NCBI RefSeq assembly: GCF_000382265.1
Contig: NZ_KB907981.1
Location: forward strand, 1-64,000
Reading direction: 5' to 3'
DNA: 64,000 nucleotides
Origin: Yoonia vestfoldensis DSM 16212
GTDB taxonomy: Bacteria > Pseudomonadota > Alphaproteobacteria > Rhodobacterales > Rhodobacteraceae
In this document: positions 1 to 10,059 of the stretch, piece after piece
Layout of the letters: each line of letters begins with the position of its first letter
Position numbering within the stretch: the first letter of the stretch is position 1
Position numbers and translations under genes: made by a program
Notes under the pieces: generated by a model
What the model was told of the DNA's origin: nothing
The model's input: the letters and a program-made list of their open reading frames with translations, nothing else
The model's database searches: none

Positions 1-130
1 CAGGTTCAACAATCCCCTCCCGCAAATACTTCTTGATCGTGTTGCGAGACACGCCCGTCCGCCGCGCGATCTCGCGAATGGGCATCTTGTCACGCAGCGC
101 CCATTTCCGGATAACTTTTAAAAATCCCAT
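1..130 (-). CDS. istA: IS21-family transposase IstA, N-terminal fragment
   Basis: Only the first 43 codons are present; the gene continues off the left edge. The peptide starts MGFLKVIRKWALRDKMPIRE and continues into a helix-turn-helix of the form IARRTGVSRNTIKKYL, the DNA-binding N-terminus of IstA transposases. IstA would be the DDE transposase acting with the ATPase IstB, which is not in the window. The ATG lies about 110 bases inside the element end, as expected for IS21. Activity cannot be judged from a fragment. Confidence 0.8.
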   Translation of the reverse strand, partial: MGFLKVIRKWALRDKMPIREIARRTGVSRNTIKKYLREGIVEP

Positions 131-183
131 GTCTATCACTCCAAGTGCTCCCAGCTGATTCAAGCCGGGGTAAGGTTGCACAT

Positions 184-239
184 GGGTCAATTCTCGATGA
201 CAATTTCTGCTGCTGCCGGGTCAGTTCTCAGTGACAATC
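184..239. repeat. Two IS21 terminal repeats in direct orientation
   Basis: Two 22-base copies at 184-205 and 218-239 share 18 positions (GGGTCA-N-TTCTC-NN-TGACAAT). They are separated by 12 bases. Multiple copies of a terminal repeat at each end are characteristic of IS21 and are the transposase binding sites in the family. The outer copy also supplies the last codons and stop of the interrupted primase gene. Confidence 0.75.
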
Positions 240-2260
240 AACACACCCTTGTCGATCAGACCTCGCAAAGCATTGTCTAGCGTCCGACGCCGGCTGTCCG
301 GATTGTCAGCGGATGACACGCCGCGCCCGTCTACGCAAACCTGTCGCAGTTCCCTTTCATCCGCTTCAAACCCGTCACCCGCCAGATCTTCAAAATGGGC
401 CATGACAGCCTTTTCACTGCGACTGAGCTTTGGCGCTGCGCTTTCCACAAAGGCGCACGGCGCGGCATAGGGCAGCCGGATCGTGTCGCCGTCCTCATCG
501 TGCCCCGCGTCGATCGTGCCGATGGTGAACGCTATTTCCAGATCACAAGGCCCGTTGCGGTTTTTCGTGAGTCGGCCTTTCACTACGCCGTTATCATCCC
601 TCTTGATGTGCAACGCCACGTCCAGCGCACCATTCAAGAGGCTATGCCCGCGGGGCAGACCTTGCTGCCCGTCCTTGGTGTCGTGATGGATCAGGACAAC
701 AGCCGCGCCCCATTTAGTCAGTGATCGGGCAGCGGCGACAACGCGCCCCATGCCTTCGGCGGAGTTTTCCTCAAGTGCCGGAAACGCCATTGCCAGAGTG
801 TCGATCACGATCAGAGTCGGGCGTTGCTGTTCCACCGCCTCAAGCAATGCGGCAAGGTCGGGTGACTGATCGATCAGCAGGTTTGACACGCCTTCCACCA
901 GCCGGAAAGCCGGTGCATCGCCATACGTCGCCCGCAACGCCTTGATCCTGCCCCGCATGCCGTGCGGATCTTCAGCCGCGACATAGAGCACGCCGCCGGC
1001 TTTGGATCGCATGCTGAATGCTTCAGAGCCTTGCGCCACCATGTAGGCCAGGTACGGCGCCAGCAGCGACTTGCCTGCACCGGGTGCGCCCACGATGCAT
1101 GCCACGTCGCCGGGTGCGACCATGCCCTTGAGGATGTATCCGCGTGCCGGGGCAGCCTCACAATCGGCAGGGCTCAGGAATGACAAGCGTGAGGGCTGCA
1201 TTGGATCAGCGCCGGTCCAGCCTTCAGCCTTGGCGATATGGTAGAGGCTGCCAATCCCGATGACTTCGCCCTTGCGGCTGCCGAATGATGCCCAGGTGCG
1301 CAGCTGGTCGGACTCACTATACTTGGCTGAGCGTTTGGACCAAACAGACCACAACCGGAGTCCCTCGGGGCTGCCTTGTGAATCATGGTGCAAGGCCTGC
1401 CCTATCGTCAGCCATCTGTCGCGGTCATCTGCGTTCTTGATTGCCTTCAGCGCACCCTTGATCCTATCCCAATCCGGCTGCATCGCTGCAAACAGGTCAT
1501 CGTCATCGGCCGGTGCGGGCGTAGCTGGTCCCAATAGATTGGCAAGCAAGTCACCTTGCGATGCAACTTTCCCAATGCGGGGCAGCTCGGGCGCCTTGTC
1601 GATCGGGCGCCCGTCGATCAGATGCACCTCGGAGGCAGCCGTGCCGACGCTGCCGTAGAAGTAGCAGCGGGCGGGATCGAATGACTCACGGCCTGCGATG
1701 CCACCCAATGCCCCGTTTACACGTTCCACCAGTACAGCTGACTCTGCCACGCTGATCGGCGCTGATGTCGGGACCAGGACACGCCAGCGGGGCGCGTCGG
1801 GTGCGTGACTGGAGCTGGTGACCACCACGGCCGCGACATTGGCAGCGCGGAGTCGGGCGGCCGCCTCAGCGGGCTGCACCTCGCCGGCGTCATAGTCGAT
1901 CTCGATACCGTGGCGCGTGTGCAAGTGCTCAGCCTTGCGGCCGCCGGTGAACGTGCCCAGTTTGACCAATGGCAATGTGCCTTTGTCTGCAGCCGTCACC
2001 GATGCAGCCCGATCGACAAACTGGCGTAGGCTCAGTGTGTCATGGGTCGGGTGCGTGTCAGTTTTCGATCGGAACAGACTGATCGGCAACGGAAGGTCTA
2101 GCCAGCTGACGGCTTGATTCGCTTGGCCGGATGCGCTATCTTTCTTCACATAGTTCGTGGCTGTTCTATGTCTCTTTTCAACGCCGCTCAGGTCTGCATC
2201 CTGAGCGGCGTTTATTTTTTCAATTCCCAGTAATTCGTCTAGCGTCTGTTGAAGGCCCAC
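221..2260 (-). CDS. Plasmid/phage-type primase-helicase (RepA-like AAA ATPase), C-terminus interrupted by IS21
   Basis: This 679-residue protein would be a replication primase/helicase of a plasmid, phage or integrative element. Residues about 55-215 resemble a primase-like region containing IEIDYDAGE and SSSHAPDAPRWRVLVP. Residues 262-345 look like a PriCT-2 domain. Residues 370-560 are a RepA-like hexameric ATPase with Walker A GAPGAGKS (391-398), Walker B LIVIDTLA (483-490) and IHHDTKD (524-530). A GTG start with AGAGGA eight bases upstream is used. The last codons and the TGA lie inside the inserted IS21 end, so the native C-terminus is lost. No partner genes of an element remain to its right. 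Conservation appears to start only near residue 50, so a later start is possible. Confidence 0.75.
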   Translation of the reverse strand: MGLQQTLDELLGIEKINAAQDADLSGVEKRHRTATNYVKKDSASGQANQAVSWLDLPLPISLFRSKTDTHPTHDTLSLRQFVDRAASVTAADKGTLPLVKLGTFTGGRKAEHLHTRHGIEIDYDAGEVQPAEAAARLRAANVAAVVVTSSSHAPDAPRWRVLVPTSAPISVAESAVLVERVNGALGGIAGRESFDPARCYFYGSVGTAASEVHLIDGRPIDKAPELPRIGKVASQGDLLANLLGPATPAPADDDDLFAAMQPDWDRIKGALKAIKNADDRDRWLTIGQALHHDSQGSPEGLRLWSVWSKRSAKYSESDQLRTWASFGSRKGEVIGIGSLYHIAKAEGWTGADPMQPSRLSFLSPADCEAAPARGYILKGMVAPGDVACIVGAPGAGKSLLAPYLAYMVAQGSEAFSMRSKAGGVLYVAAEDPHGMRGRIKALRATYGDAPAFRLVEGVSNLLIDQSPDLAALLEAVEQQRPTLIVIDTLAMAFPALEENSAEGMGRVVAAARSLTKWGAAVVLIHHDTKDGQQGLPRGHSLLNGALDVALHIKRDDNGVVKGRLTKNRNGPCDLEIAFTIGTIDAGHDEDGDTIRLPYAAPCAFVESAAPKLSRSEKAVMAHFEDLAGDGFEADERELRQVCVDGRGVSSADNPDSRRRTLDNALRGLIDKGVLIVTEN
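2180..2220 (+). terminator. Strong intrinsic terminator, antisense to the primase 5' end
   Basis: A perfect 13-base-pair stem (AACGCCGCTCAGG / CCTGAGCGGCGTT) with a 7-base loop is followed by TATTTTTT on the plus strand. It has the exact form of a rho-independent terminator for rightward transcripts. It lies inside codons about 16-30 of the minus-strand primase frame, and no plus-strand gene precedes it. It may stop read-through out of the IS element before gloA, or the primase may start downstream of it. Confidence 0.65.
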
Positions 2261-2652
2261 GGGCTATTCCTCTTGCTGAGGCCCCGCAAAAGTTTGACGA
2301 TATGACGGAATTTTCAGCAATTTCAGTGCAGTGAAACCGGCCTGTTTTACAGGCTAAGCGATTGTTTCCGCTTGTTTTCACTACATCCCTAGGGACTGCC
2401 ATTGGTTTCCCCCGTTTTTTTTGGCATGACCCCGATGCGCGGGGCGTTCGAGCGAGGCGATTGCGCGCGCGGGCGCCAGAATGGCCAGATGTCGGGGGCG
2501 GATTTTTGCAAGATTGCCTGACAAGTGCCGCACCGCGACCTCTGCGTGGCAGGGTGGCAGCCGCAAATGTCGTCGATGTGATGGCTTCTGCCGTTTCGTC
2601 CGCGACTTTGGCAGGTTAGGCTGGCGTCGATCATGACAAAAGGATTTCAAGG
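2261..2652. other. Intergenic stretch without a supported gene
   Basis: About 390 bases separate the mobile remnant from gloA. An 81-codon minus-strand frame (2389-2634) with several Cys and His residues is open, but it has no clear ribosome binding site and no recognisable family. An overlapping frame in another phase is equally open, so neither is called. The left half contains A/T runs unlike the flanking core genes. No tRNA that could serve as an attachment site was seen. Confidence 0.5.
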
Positions 2653-3081
2653 ATGACCCTGACCTACCTGCACACGATGGTGCGCGTCAAAGACCTCGAA
2701 AAATCGATGGCATTTTACGCATTGCTGGGCCTGCGCGAGACGCGGCGCATCGACAATGACAAGGGCCGGTTCTCGCTCGTGTTCATGGCGCCTCCGGGGC
2801 AGGAGGAATGTCCGGTCGAACTGACCTATAACTGGGATGGCGACGACGGCCTGCCGTCGGACAGCCGCCATTTCGGGCATCTGGCCTATCGCACCAGCGA
2901 CATCTATGCGCTGTGCCAGCATCTGATGGACAATGGCGTGACGATCAACCGCCCGCCCCGCGACGGGCATATGGCCTTTGTGCGGTCGCCCGACAACATT
3001 TCCATCGAATTGCTACAGGAAGGCGACAACCTGCCGCCCGCTGAACCCTGGTCGAGCATGGAAAACACCGGCCATTGGTGA
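2653..3081 (+). CDS. gloA: Lactoylglutathione lyase (glyoxalase I)
   Basis: This cytosolic metalloenzyme converts the hemithioacetal of methylglyoxal and glutathione to S-lactoylglutathione. The protein has 142 residues, near the usual family length, with two VOC-type beta-alpha-beta-beta-beta modules. The expected metal ligands are visible as H7 (LHTMV), E56 (CPVELTYNW), H76 (HFGHLAYR) and E119 (ISIELLQ). An AAGGATTTCAAGG segment precedes the ATG. The stop overlaps the GTG of the next gene, so the two are probably co-translated. This is the first gene of the core chromosome after the mobile remnant. Confidence 0.93.
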   Translation: MTLTYLHTMVRVKDLEKSMAFYALLGLRETRRIDNDKGRFSLVFMAPPGQEECPVELTYNWDGDDGLPSDSRHFGHLAYRTSDIYALCQHLMDNGVTINRPPRDGHMAFVRSPDNISIELLQEGDNLPPAEPWSSMENTGHW

Positions 3082-3800
3082 AGGCTGGGTTCATCGCAGC
3101 AGGCTGCCTTTTGGCGGCGTCACCGGCGCAGGCTTGCAGGCTTGCGCTGGTTCTGGCGATGGATGTGTCGTCTTCCGTCGACACGGATGAAGACCGGCTG
3201 CAACGCGGTGGGCTTGCCGCAGCGCTCATCGCGCCCGACGTGCAAGAGGCGTTTTTTGCAAGCCCCGATCCCGTCGCGCTGTTCGTGTTTGAATGGAGCG
3301 GGCGCTATAACCAGCATGACCTTGCGGGCTGGCGGATCATCAACTCGGCCGCGGACCTGTTTGACGTGGCCGAAACGATCGCGCAAAGCAGGCGCAGCCA
3401 CAATGATTTCCCTACGGCAATGGGCTTTGCGCTTGGGTATGCGGCGGTCAAACTACAGGAAGGGCCGTCCTGCCTATACCGCACGATCGACGTTGCCGGT
3501 GACGGCGAAAACAACGAAGGATTCGGCCCGCAGGACGCCTATGCCGCGTTTCCGTTCGAGAATGTCACCGTCAATGGCCTTGTCGTCAACGCGGGCGAGT
3601 TCGAGGCCGAAACCGAGTTGATCCCCTATTTTCGCGATCAGGTGATCCGCGGGCCGGGTGCCTTTGTCGAGATCGCCAACGGGTTCGACGATTATGAAGA
3701 CAGCATGCGCCGCAAGTTGATCCGCGAGCTTTCTTTGCCGGTCCTGGGTGCATCGACCGTCGCAGGCGCACCCCCACGGCTGACCCCGCAGCGTCAGTAG
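3078..3800 (+). CDS. Secreted DUF1194 (VWA-like) protein
   Basis: This is a DUF1194 protein of unknown function with a von Willebrand factor A-like fold. A cleavable signal peptide covers roughly residues 1-17, ending in SPAQA before CRLAL. The metal-ion-dependent adhesion motif is DVSSSVD, followed by a conserved DVAGDGENN segment, so the protein should act in the periplasm or outside the cell. I chose the GTG at 3078, which overlaps the gloA stop (GTGA); a TTG one codon upstream is also open. A second DUF1194 gene is at 26811. The 3' end overlaps the convergent ldtR-like gene by 7 bases. Confidence 0.85.
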   Translation: MKAGFIAAGCLLAASPAQACRLALVLAMDVSSSVDTDEDRLQRGGLAAALIAPDVQEAFFASPDPVALFVFEWSGRYNQHDLAGWRIINSAADLFDVAETIAQSRRSHNDFPTAMGFALGYAAVKLQEGPSCLYRTIDVAGDGENNEGFGPQDAYAAFPFENVTVNGLVVNAGEFEAETELIPYFRDQVIRGPGAFVEIANGFDDYEDSMRRKLIRELSLPVLGASTVAGAPPRLTPQRQ

Positions 3801-4315
3801 ATATACCTGATCTGATCGCTCCAATACCGCTCCACCCGGCGCAGCGCGCCGGTGATTTCGTCCAGACCGGCATGGTCCAGCACTTGCCGGTCAATCAGAC
3901 CGTCGGCATGCGTGGCGAAAAGTTTTGCCACGACCTGCCGCACATTGCGCCCCTTTTCGGTCAGGCGAACCCGCACGGACCGGCGGTCGATTTCACTGCG
4001 CTGATGGTGCATATAGCCAAGGTCGACCAGTTTCTTGAGATTGTAGGACACATTCGATCCCTGATAATACCCGCGCGATTTCAATTCGCCCGCCGTCACC
4101 TCGTTGTCGGCGACGTTGAACAAAAGCAGCGCCTGCACCGCGTTGATTTCTAGGATGCCGACACGTTCGAATTCATCCTTGATGACGTCAAGCAGCAGCC
4201 TGTGCAACCGTTCCACCAGGGTCAGCGCATCCAGATAGGATGCCATGAAAGAGGCGCTGCGCGCCGCCGACATGCCGGATTTGTCCCGCTTGCCAAGGTC
4301 CGTGTGGATGCTCAT
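3794..4315 (-). CDS. ldtR: MarR-type winged-helix regulator of the LdtR group
   Basis: This 173-residue winged-helix regulator has the recognition region VTAGELKSRGYYQGSNVSYN and a wing with RSEIDRRSVRVRLTEKG. These match the LdtR group of alphaproteobacterial MarR-like proteins. LdtR in Liberibacter and rhizobia is known to control an L,D-transpeptidase and stress tolerance; the target here is not visible. The ATG at 4315 has GGAG about ten bases upstream and is preferred over an in-frame TTG 45 bases earlier. The gene stands alone, convergent with the DUF1194 gene. Confidence 0.8.
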   Translation of the reverse strand: MSIHTDLGKRDKSGMSAARSASFMASYLDALTLVERLHRLLLDVIKDEFERVGILEINAVQALLLFNVADNEVTAGELKSRGYYQGSNVSYNLKKLVDLGYMHHQRSEIDRRSVRVRLTEKGRNVRQVVAKLFATHADGLIDRQVLDHAGLDEITGALRRVERYWSDQIRYIY

Positions 4316-4381
4316 CCCGAAACTCCGTCTATTGTGGTGGGACGGGTCTAAGGCAAACAAGACAACATAGGGTTAAGGCGG

Positions 4382-4650
4382 TCAGGCCGGCCGCGTGACC
4401 CCATGCGCGCCTGCAGCGATCCTGCCGATCAGATCGGCATAGACATCGGGCACAGCGAATTGCCCGCCGACCCAGCCGTAAAGATCGTGGTCATTTTCCG
4501 ACAAAAGCGCATCGTAAAGCGCCAGTTCCGCGTCGGTCATGCCTGCCAGATTGTCGGCGGCAAAGGCCGACAGGATCAGGTCCATTTCCTTGATCCCGCG
4601 CCGCATGGACCGCATGTGCAACCGCTTGCGGGTATGTTCGATCGTTTCTG

Positions 4651-4654
<4 letters not shown>
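4382..4654 (-). CDS. sdhE: FAD assembly factor SdhE
   Basis: SdhE promotes covalent attachment of FAD to the succinate dehydrogenase flavoprotein subunit. The 90-residue protein matches the family length and carries the diagnostic RGxxE motif in MRRGIKEMDLIL, followed by the typical D-x-E-L-x-x-Y-D-x-L-L and DxDLYGW-type segments (ELALYDALL, DHDLYGWV). The ATG overlaps the TGA of the upstream XRE regulator gene, so the two are translationally coupled. The sdh operon itself is not in the window. Confidence 0.9.
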
Positions 4655-6752
<2,098 letters not shown>

Positions 6753-6812
6753 TTGCACCCCTTTGCCCCGCCGGTCTAGGACGGCGACATGCCAATGTCG
6801 AAAGGGCCGATG

Positions 6813-7163
6813 ATGACCGCATTCCGTATTCTGCTTTCCCTGATGTTCGCGGTGATGGCCGCGTATACCGCCATCGTCGTGTCGCGCGAAGGCTGGGGGC
6901 TGGTGCCGGTCTTTATCGGGGATATCGCAGGGCTCACATGGCGCGGGCAGTTCAATCTGGACTTCGCGACCTATCTGATCCTTTCGGCGCTCTGGGTCTG
7001 CTGGCGCGGCGGGTTCACGCCTCTGGCGCTGGCTTTGGGTGCGGCGGCATCGGTCCTCGGGATCATGTTTCTGGCGCCCTATCTGCTGGTGGCGTTGCAG
7101 CGCAGCGGCGGCGATATCCGGCTGTGGCTGCTGGGTGTCCAGGCGCAACGCCGGGCGGATTAA
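6813..7163 (+). CDS. Small integral membrane protein of unknown function
   Basis: The 116-residue product has three hydrophobic helices: FRILLSLMFAVMAAYTAIVV, then one around FATYLILSALWVCWRG, and one around ALALGAAASVLGIMFLAPYL. The first two are separated by GDIAGLTWRGQFN. I recall similar short proteins in other proteobacteria but no named function. The ATG at 6813 has AAAGGG six bases upstream; in-frame ATGs also lie at 6789, 6795 and 6810. The stop overlaps that of the convergent dehydrogenase gene. Confidence 0.7.
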   Translation: MTAFRILLSLMFAVMAAYTAIVVSREGWGLVPVFIGDIAGLTWRGQFNLDFATYLILSALWVCWRGGFTPLALALGAAASVLGIMFLAPYLLVALQRSGGDIRLWLLGVQAQRRAD

Positions 7164-8107
7164 ACCGCCTGCGGCAGCGCGCGCCCTTCGTCCCAGGCGA
7201 TGATATTGTCGAGCGCCATCTGCCCCATCGCCTCGCGCACTTCGAGGGCGGCAGTGCCCAGATGCGGCAGGATCACGACGTTTTCCAAAGCACGCAACGC
7301 CTCTGGCACAAAGGGTTCCTTGGCGAAAACATCCAAGCCCGCGCCTGCGATCCGCCCCTGTTGCAAGGCTGCAATCAACGCATCCTCATCCACCACATCG
7401 CCGCGCGCGATATTGACGAAAATGCCCGTCGGTTTCATTGCGGCCAAGGCAGCAGCGTCGATCAGCCCGGTGTTGGCACCGCCCCCCGGCACCGTCACCA
7501 CGATGATATCCGCCTGTTCCATCAGGTCATGCAGGCTTTCCACCTGACGCGCTGGCATGTCCACCATCTTGGGCGAGCGGTTGAAATACAGAACCGGCAT
7601 GTTGAAGCCGTAAAGACAGCGCCGCGCGACGGCCTGCCCGATCCGGCCCATGCCGACGATGCCGACAGTCTTGCCGGTGACATGGGTTCCAAGCATCTGC
7701 GTCGGCTGCCAGCCGGTCCATTTGCCCGCGCGCACCAGCCGTTCGCCTTCGCCCGCGCGGCGGCAGGCGGACAGGATCAGCGTCATGCCGATATCGGCGG
7801 TCGCGTCGGTCACGGCATCGGGCGTGTTGGACACAGCGACGCCGGCGGCACGGGCGGCGGCCACGTCGATATGGTTGTAGCCGACCCCGAAATTCGCCAG
7901 CACGCCACAGCGAATCTCGCCTTTGAAGGCTTCGGCGGTAAAGCCGTCGCCCAAGGTCGGCAGGATCGCGTCATAGTCCCGCAGGGCGGCGGCGGCCTCG
8001 GCCACGCTTAGCCCTGTTGTTTCCGCGCGCAGGGTCACGTCAAACCGCGCGCGGGCGGCGGCAAGGACAGCCTCTGGCAAGGCGCGGGTGATGAGGATCT
8101 TTTTCAA
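7160..8107 (-). CDS. D-isomer-specific 2-hydroxyacid dehydrogenase
   Basis: This NAD(P)-dependent 2-ketoacid reductase is most like glyoxylate/hydroxypyruvate reductases. The 315-residue product has the nucleotide-binding GMGRIG (152-157) and the catalytic triad R235 ([10 protein letters not shown]), E264 (AKEP) and H282 (LPHLGTA). The start overlaps the csaA stop (ATGA), and csaA in turn overlaps proC, giving one run proC-csaA-this gene. Substrate is not determined by sequence; glyoxylate or hydroxypyruvate is the likeliest. Confidence 0.88.
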   Translation of the reverse strand: MKKILITRALPEAVLAAARARFDVTLRAETTGLSVAEAAAALRDYDAILPTLGDGFTAEAFKGEIRCGVLANFGVGYNHIDVAAARAAGVAVSNTPDAVTDATADIGMTLILSACRRAGEGERLVRAGKWTGWQPTQMLGTHVTGKTVGIVGMGRIGQAVARRCLYGFNMPVLYFNRSPKMVDMPARQVESLHDLMEQADIIVVTVPGGGANTGLIDAAALAAMKPTGIFVNIARGDVVDEDALIAALQQGRIAGAGLDVFAKEPFVPEALRALENVVILPHLGTAALEVREAMGQMALDNIIAWDEGRALPQAV

Positions 8108-8442
8108 TGCAATCGCCCTCCCAAAGGCACGTGCTGATCGGGGCCGACCAGCACAACCGCGCCATCCGCGTCGGGCATACCCAGCACCAGCACTTCGGAC
8201 ATGAATTTGCCGATCTGGCGGGGGGGAAAGTTCACGACCGCAAGCACCTGTTTGCCGACCAGCGTATCGGGCGCGTAATGCACGGTGATCTGGGCGGATG
8301 TCTTTTTCTCGCCGATCTCGGGGCCGAAATCGATCCAGAGCTTGATCGCGGGCTTGCGCGCCTCTGGGAAAGGTTCCGCGCGGATCACGGTGCCGACGCG
8401 CACATCGACTTTCATAAAATCGTCAAAGCTGATCTCACTCAT
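8104..8442 (-). CDS. csaA: CsaA-like tRNA-binding protein
   Basis: The 112-residue protein is a stand-alone OB-fold tRNA-binding domain of the CsaA type. It shows the family hallmarks [20 protein letters not shown] near the N-terminus and [20 protein letters not shown] in the second half. CsaA proteins bind tRNA and were described as having chaperone or export-related activity in Bacillus. The gene overlaps proC upstream by eight bases and the dehydrogenase downstream by four. Confidence 0.88.
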   Translation of the reverse strand: MSEISFDDFMKVDVRVGTVIRAEPFPEARKPAIKLWIDFGPEIGEKKTSAQITVHYAPDTLVGKQVLAVVNFPPRQIGKFMSEVLVLGMPDADGAVVLVGPDQHVPLGGRLH

Positions 8443-9250
8443 TGGCCAGTTCCCGCGCGCGATTGGCGGCAGCGGCGACAGAGCGGCGCATCAGGTCGGG
8501 CAGGCCCTTGTCCTTGTCCATCAGAACGTCAAGTGCTGCCTGCGTCGTGCCATTGGGCGAGGTCACGTTGATGCGCAGTTGCGCGGGGTCCTCGTCCGCG
8601 GTTTCGGCCAACTCGCCTGCCCCGCCCACGGTGGCCTTGGCCAGATCCATCGCCATCTGCGGCGTCAGCCCTTCGGCGACACCGGCGGCGGCGAGCGCCT
8701 CGATCATGTGAAAGACGTAGGCCGGACCGGACCCCGACACGGCGGTGACCGCATCCATCTGGGATTCTTCATCCAGCCGCACGGTCTGACCCACCGCCCA
8801 GAGCAGCGCCTCGGCCATGTCGAGATCGGCGTCGGTCGTCTTGGCATTGCCGATCAGCGCGGTGATTCCCCGGCCAATCGCGGCGGGCGTGTTCGGCATC
8901 GCGCGGATGATGGGGGTGTCGGGGCCAAAGGCCGCCTCGAACGTCGCAATCGGCGTGCCTGCGGCGATGGAGATGACCAGCGTCTTGCCGGTGCCCAGCG
9001 CCTTCACATCGGGCAAGGCGGTCGTCATCATCTGCGGCTTGACGGCAACCACGACTATTGCGGGGCTTTCGGGCAAGGTGCCACCGACATTGACGCCCTG
9101 CTGCTTGACCCAGTCGGACGGCTTGGGGTCGATCACCCAGACCGAGGCGGGCGGCAGACCATTGCGGAGCCACCCCGCCAGCATCGCCGACCCCATCTTG
9201 CCGCAGCCCAACAATACAAGACCACGGACGGCAACTTCGTTCATATTCAT
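8435..9250 (-). CDS. proC: Pyrroline-5-carboxylate reductase
   Basis: ProC performs the last step of proline synthesis, NAD(P)H-dependent reduction of 1-pyrroline-5-carboxylate. The 271-residue product has the dinucleotide motif [11 protein letters not shown] and the family signature [20 protein letters not shown]. Two ATGs (9250 and 9244) compete; AGAGG lies nine bases before the first. That AGAGG forms the 3' arm of a perfect hairpin, so translation may be modulated by leader structure. It heads a three-gene overlapping run. Confidence 0.93.
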   Translation of the reverse strand: MNMNEVAVRGLVLLGCGKMGSAMLAGWLRNGLPPASVWVIDPKPSDWVKQQGVNVGGTLPESPAIVVVAVKPQMMTTALPDVKALGTGKTLVISIAAGTPIATFEAAFGPDTPIIRAMPNTPAAIGRGITALIGNAKTTDADLDMAEALLWAVGQTVRLDEESQMDAVTAVSGSGPAYVFHMIEALAAAGVAEGLTPQMAMDLAKATVGGAGELAETADEDPAQLRINVTSPNGTTQAALDVLMDKDKGLPDLMRRSVAAAANRARELANE

Positions 9251-9259
9251 TCAATGGTC

Positions 9260-9282
9260 CTCTTGACGTAATCTCAAGAGGT
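9260..9282 (-). promoter_or_regulatory. Leader hairpin that sequesters the proC ribosome binding site
   Basis: On the minus strand CCTCTTGA pairs perfectly with TCAAGAGG across a seven-base loop. The AGAGG in the 3' arm is the only good Shine-Dalgarno sequence for proC, nine bases from its ATG, and CCTCT in the 5' arm masks it. The form is that of a translational on/off element; regulation itself is inferred. Confidence 0.5.
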
Positions 9283-9325
9283 TACGCCACGCCAAGGCGA
9301 CTGAAAAGCCACCTTGGCGAAATTT

Positions 9326-9829
9326 TCATGCGCGCCCGTAGGCGCCGGCGATCGCGACTTCCAGCGCCTGTTTCGGGGTCTTGTCGGCCCATGTGACCAA
9401 CTGGATCGCGGGGTAATATTGTTCGCAGGCATTCACCGCCGCGCCGATCATCGTGTCGATCTGGTCGGGTCCCGCCACCTGATCCCCCGCAAGCACCAGC
9501 CCGTAACGGTAGACCATCAAATTCTGTTCGTCCCACCATGTGAGCGAGCCCGCCCAAAGCCTGTCGTTGATCGCGTTCAGCGCCTCGTAAAGCGCGGGTT
9601 TGCGCGTGGCGGGGGGTTCCATCTCGAAGGTGCAGATCAGACGCAGGGTTTCGTCATAGGCTGACCAGGCCAGCGTGATCGAATAGGTGCGCCACTGGCC
9701 TTCGACGGCCATCGCGATCTGATCGTCGTGGATACGGTCGAATTCCCAGTCATGGTGTTCGGCAATATGTTCGACAAGGTCGATCGGGTGCAGATCATCG
9801 GCATCAAGGTAATGTTCGGACAACGCCAT
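9326..9829 (-). CDS. YbjN-domain protein
   Basis: The 167-residue protein is a YbjN-type fold, related to type III secretion chaperone-like domains, of unknown exact role. It contains the typical ITLAWSAYDETLRLICTFEM strand-rich core and the LNAINDRLWAGSLTWWDEQN helix with aromatic residues. The ATG at 9829 is chosen because GAGG stands eight bases upstream; the frame extends 13 codons further without a good site. It is the next minus-strand gene upstream of the proC run but separated from it by about 75 bases. Confidence 0.82.
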   Translation of the reverse strand: MALSEHYLDADDLHPIDLVEHIAEHHDWEFDRIHDDQIAMAVEGQWRTYSITLAWSAYDETLRLICTFEMEPPATRKPALYEALNAINDRLWAGSLTWWDEQNLMVYRYGLVLAGDQVAGPDQIDTMIGAAVNACEQYYPAIQLVTWADKTPKQALEVAIAGAYGRA

Positions 9830-10059
9830 ATGCTTGGCCTCACTGTGTTGGCGCGGGGGACTTGGCATGACCCTAGCGCTAGCTGCCTGCTCTAGGGGCG
9901 GTAGAGTTCTCGTTTAGCCCCTACAACATATCGTGTGGCAGGATCGGCCACCTGTAAAGCAGTTTCTTGGGGATAACCCTGCCGTCACGAATATTTCACG
10001 CGCGCCGATTGCCAAGCGCTGCGGCGCGGCCCAGATTACGTCCAACAAAGGAGCATCCG

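Larger units (their letters stand above)
1..240 (-). mobile_element. End of an IS21-family insertion sequence (partial)
   Basis: This is the terminal part of an IS21-family element running off the left edge of the window. It contains the first codons of an IstA-type transposase on the minus strand and, outside them, two related copies of a terminal repeat of the GGGTCA..TTCTC....TGACAAT type, as is typical of IS21 ends. Reading outward the element ends in CA, that is TG on the minus strand, at about position 240. Immediately beyond it the coding frame of a primase/helicase gene begins, so the element is inserted in that gene. The target-site duplication cannot be checked because the other end is outside the window. 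Confidence 0.8.

Noticed and set aside
2440..2470. A GTTCGAG segment that might be a tRNA T-loop
   Set aside because: The flanking bases do not form a five-base-pair T stem and no acceptor or anticodon arm could be placed.
2389..2634. An 81-codon minus-strand frame with a Cys/His pattern suggesting a zinc protein
   Set aside because: There is no ribosome binding site, a second frame over the same bases is equally open, and no family was recognised; kept only as a note in the intergenic entry.
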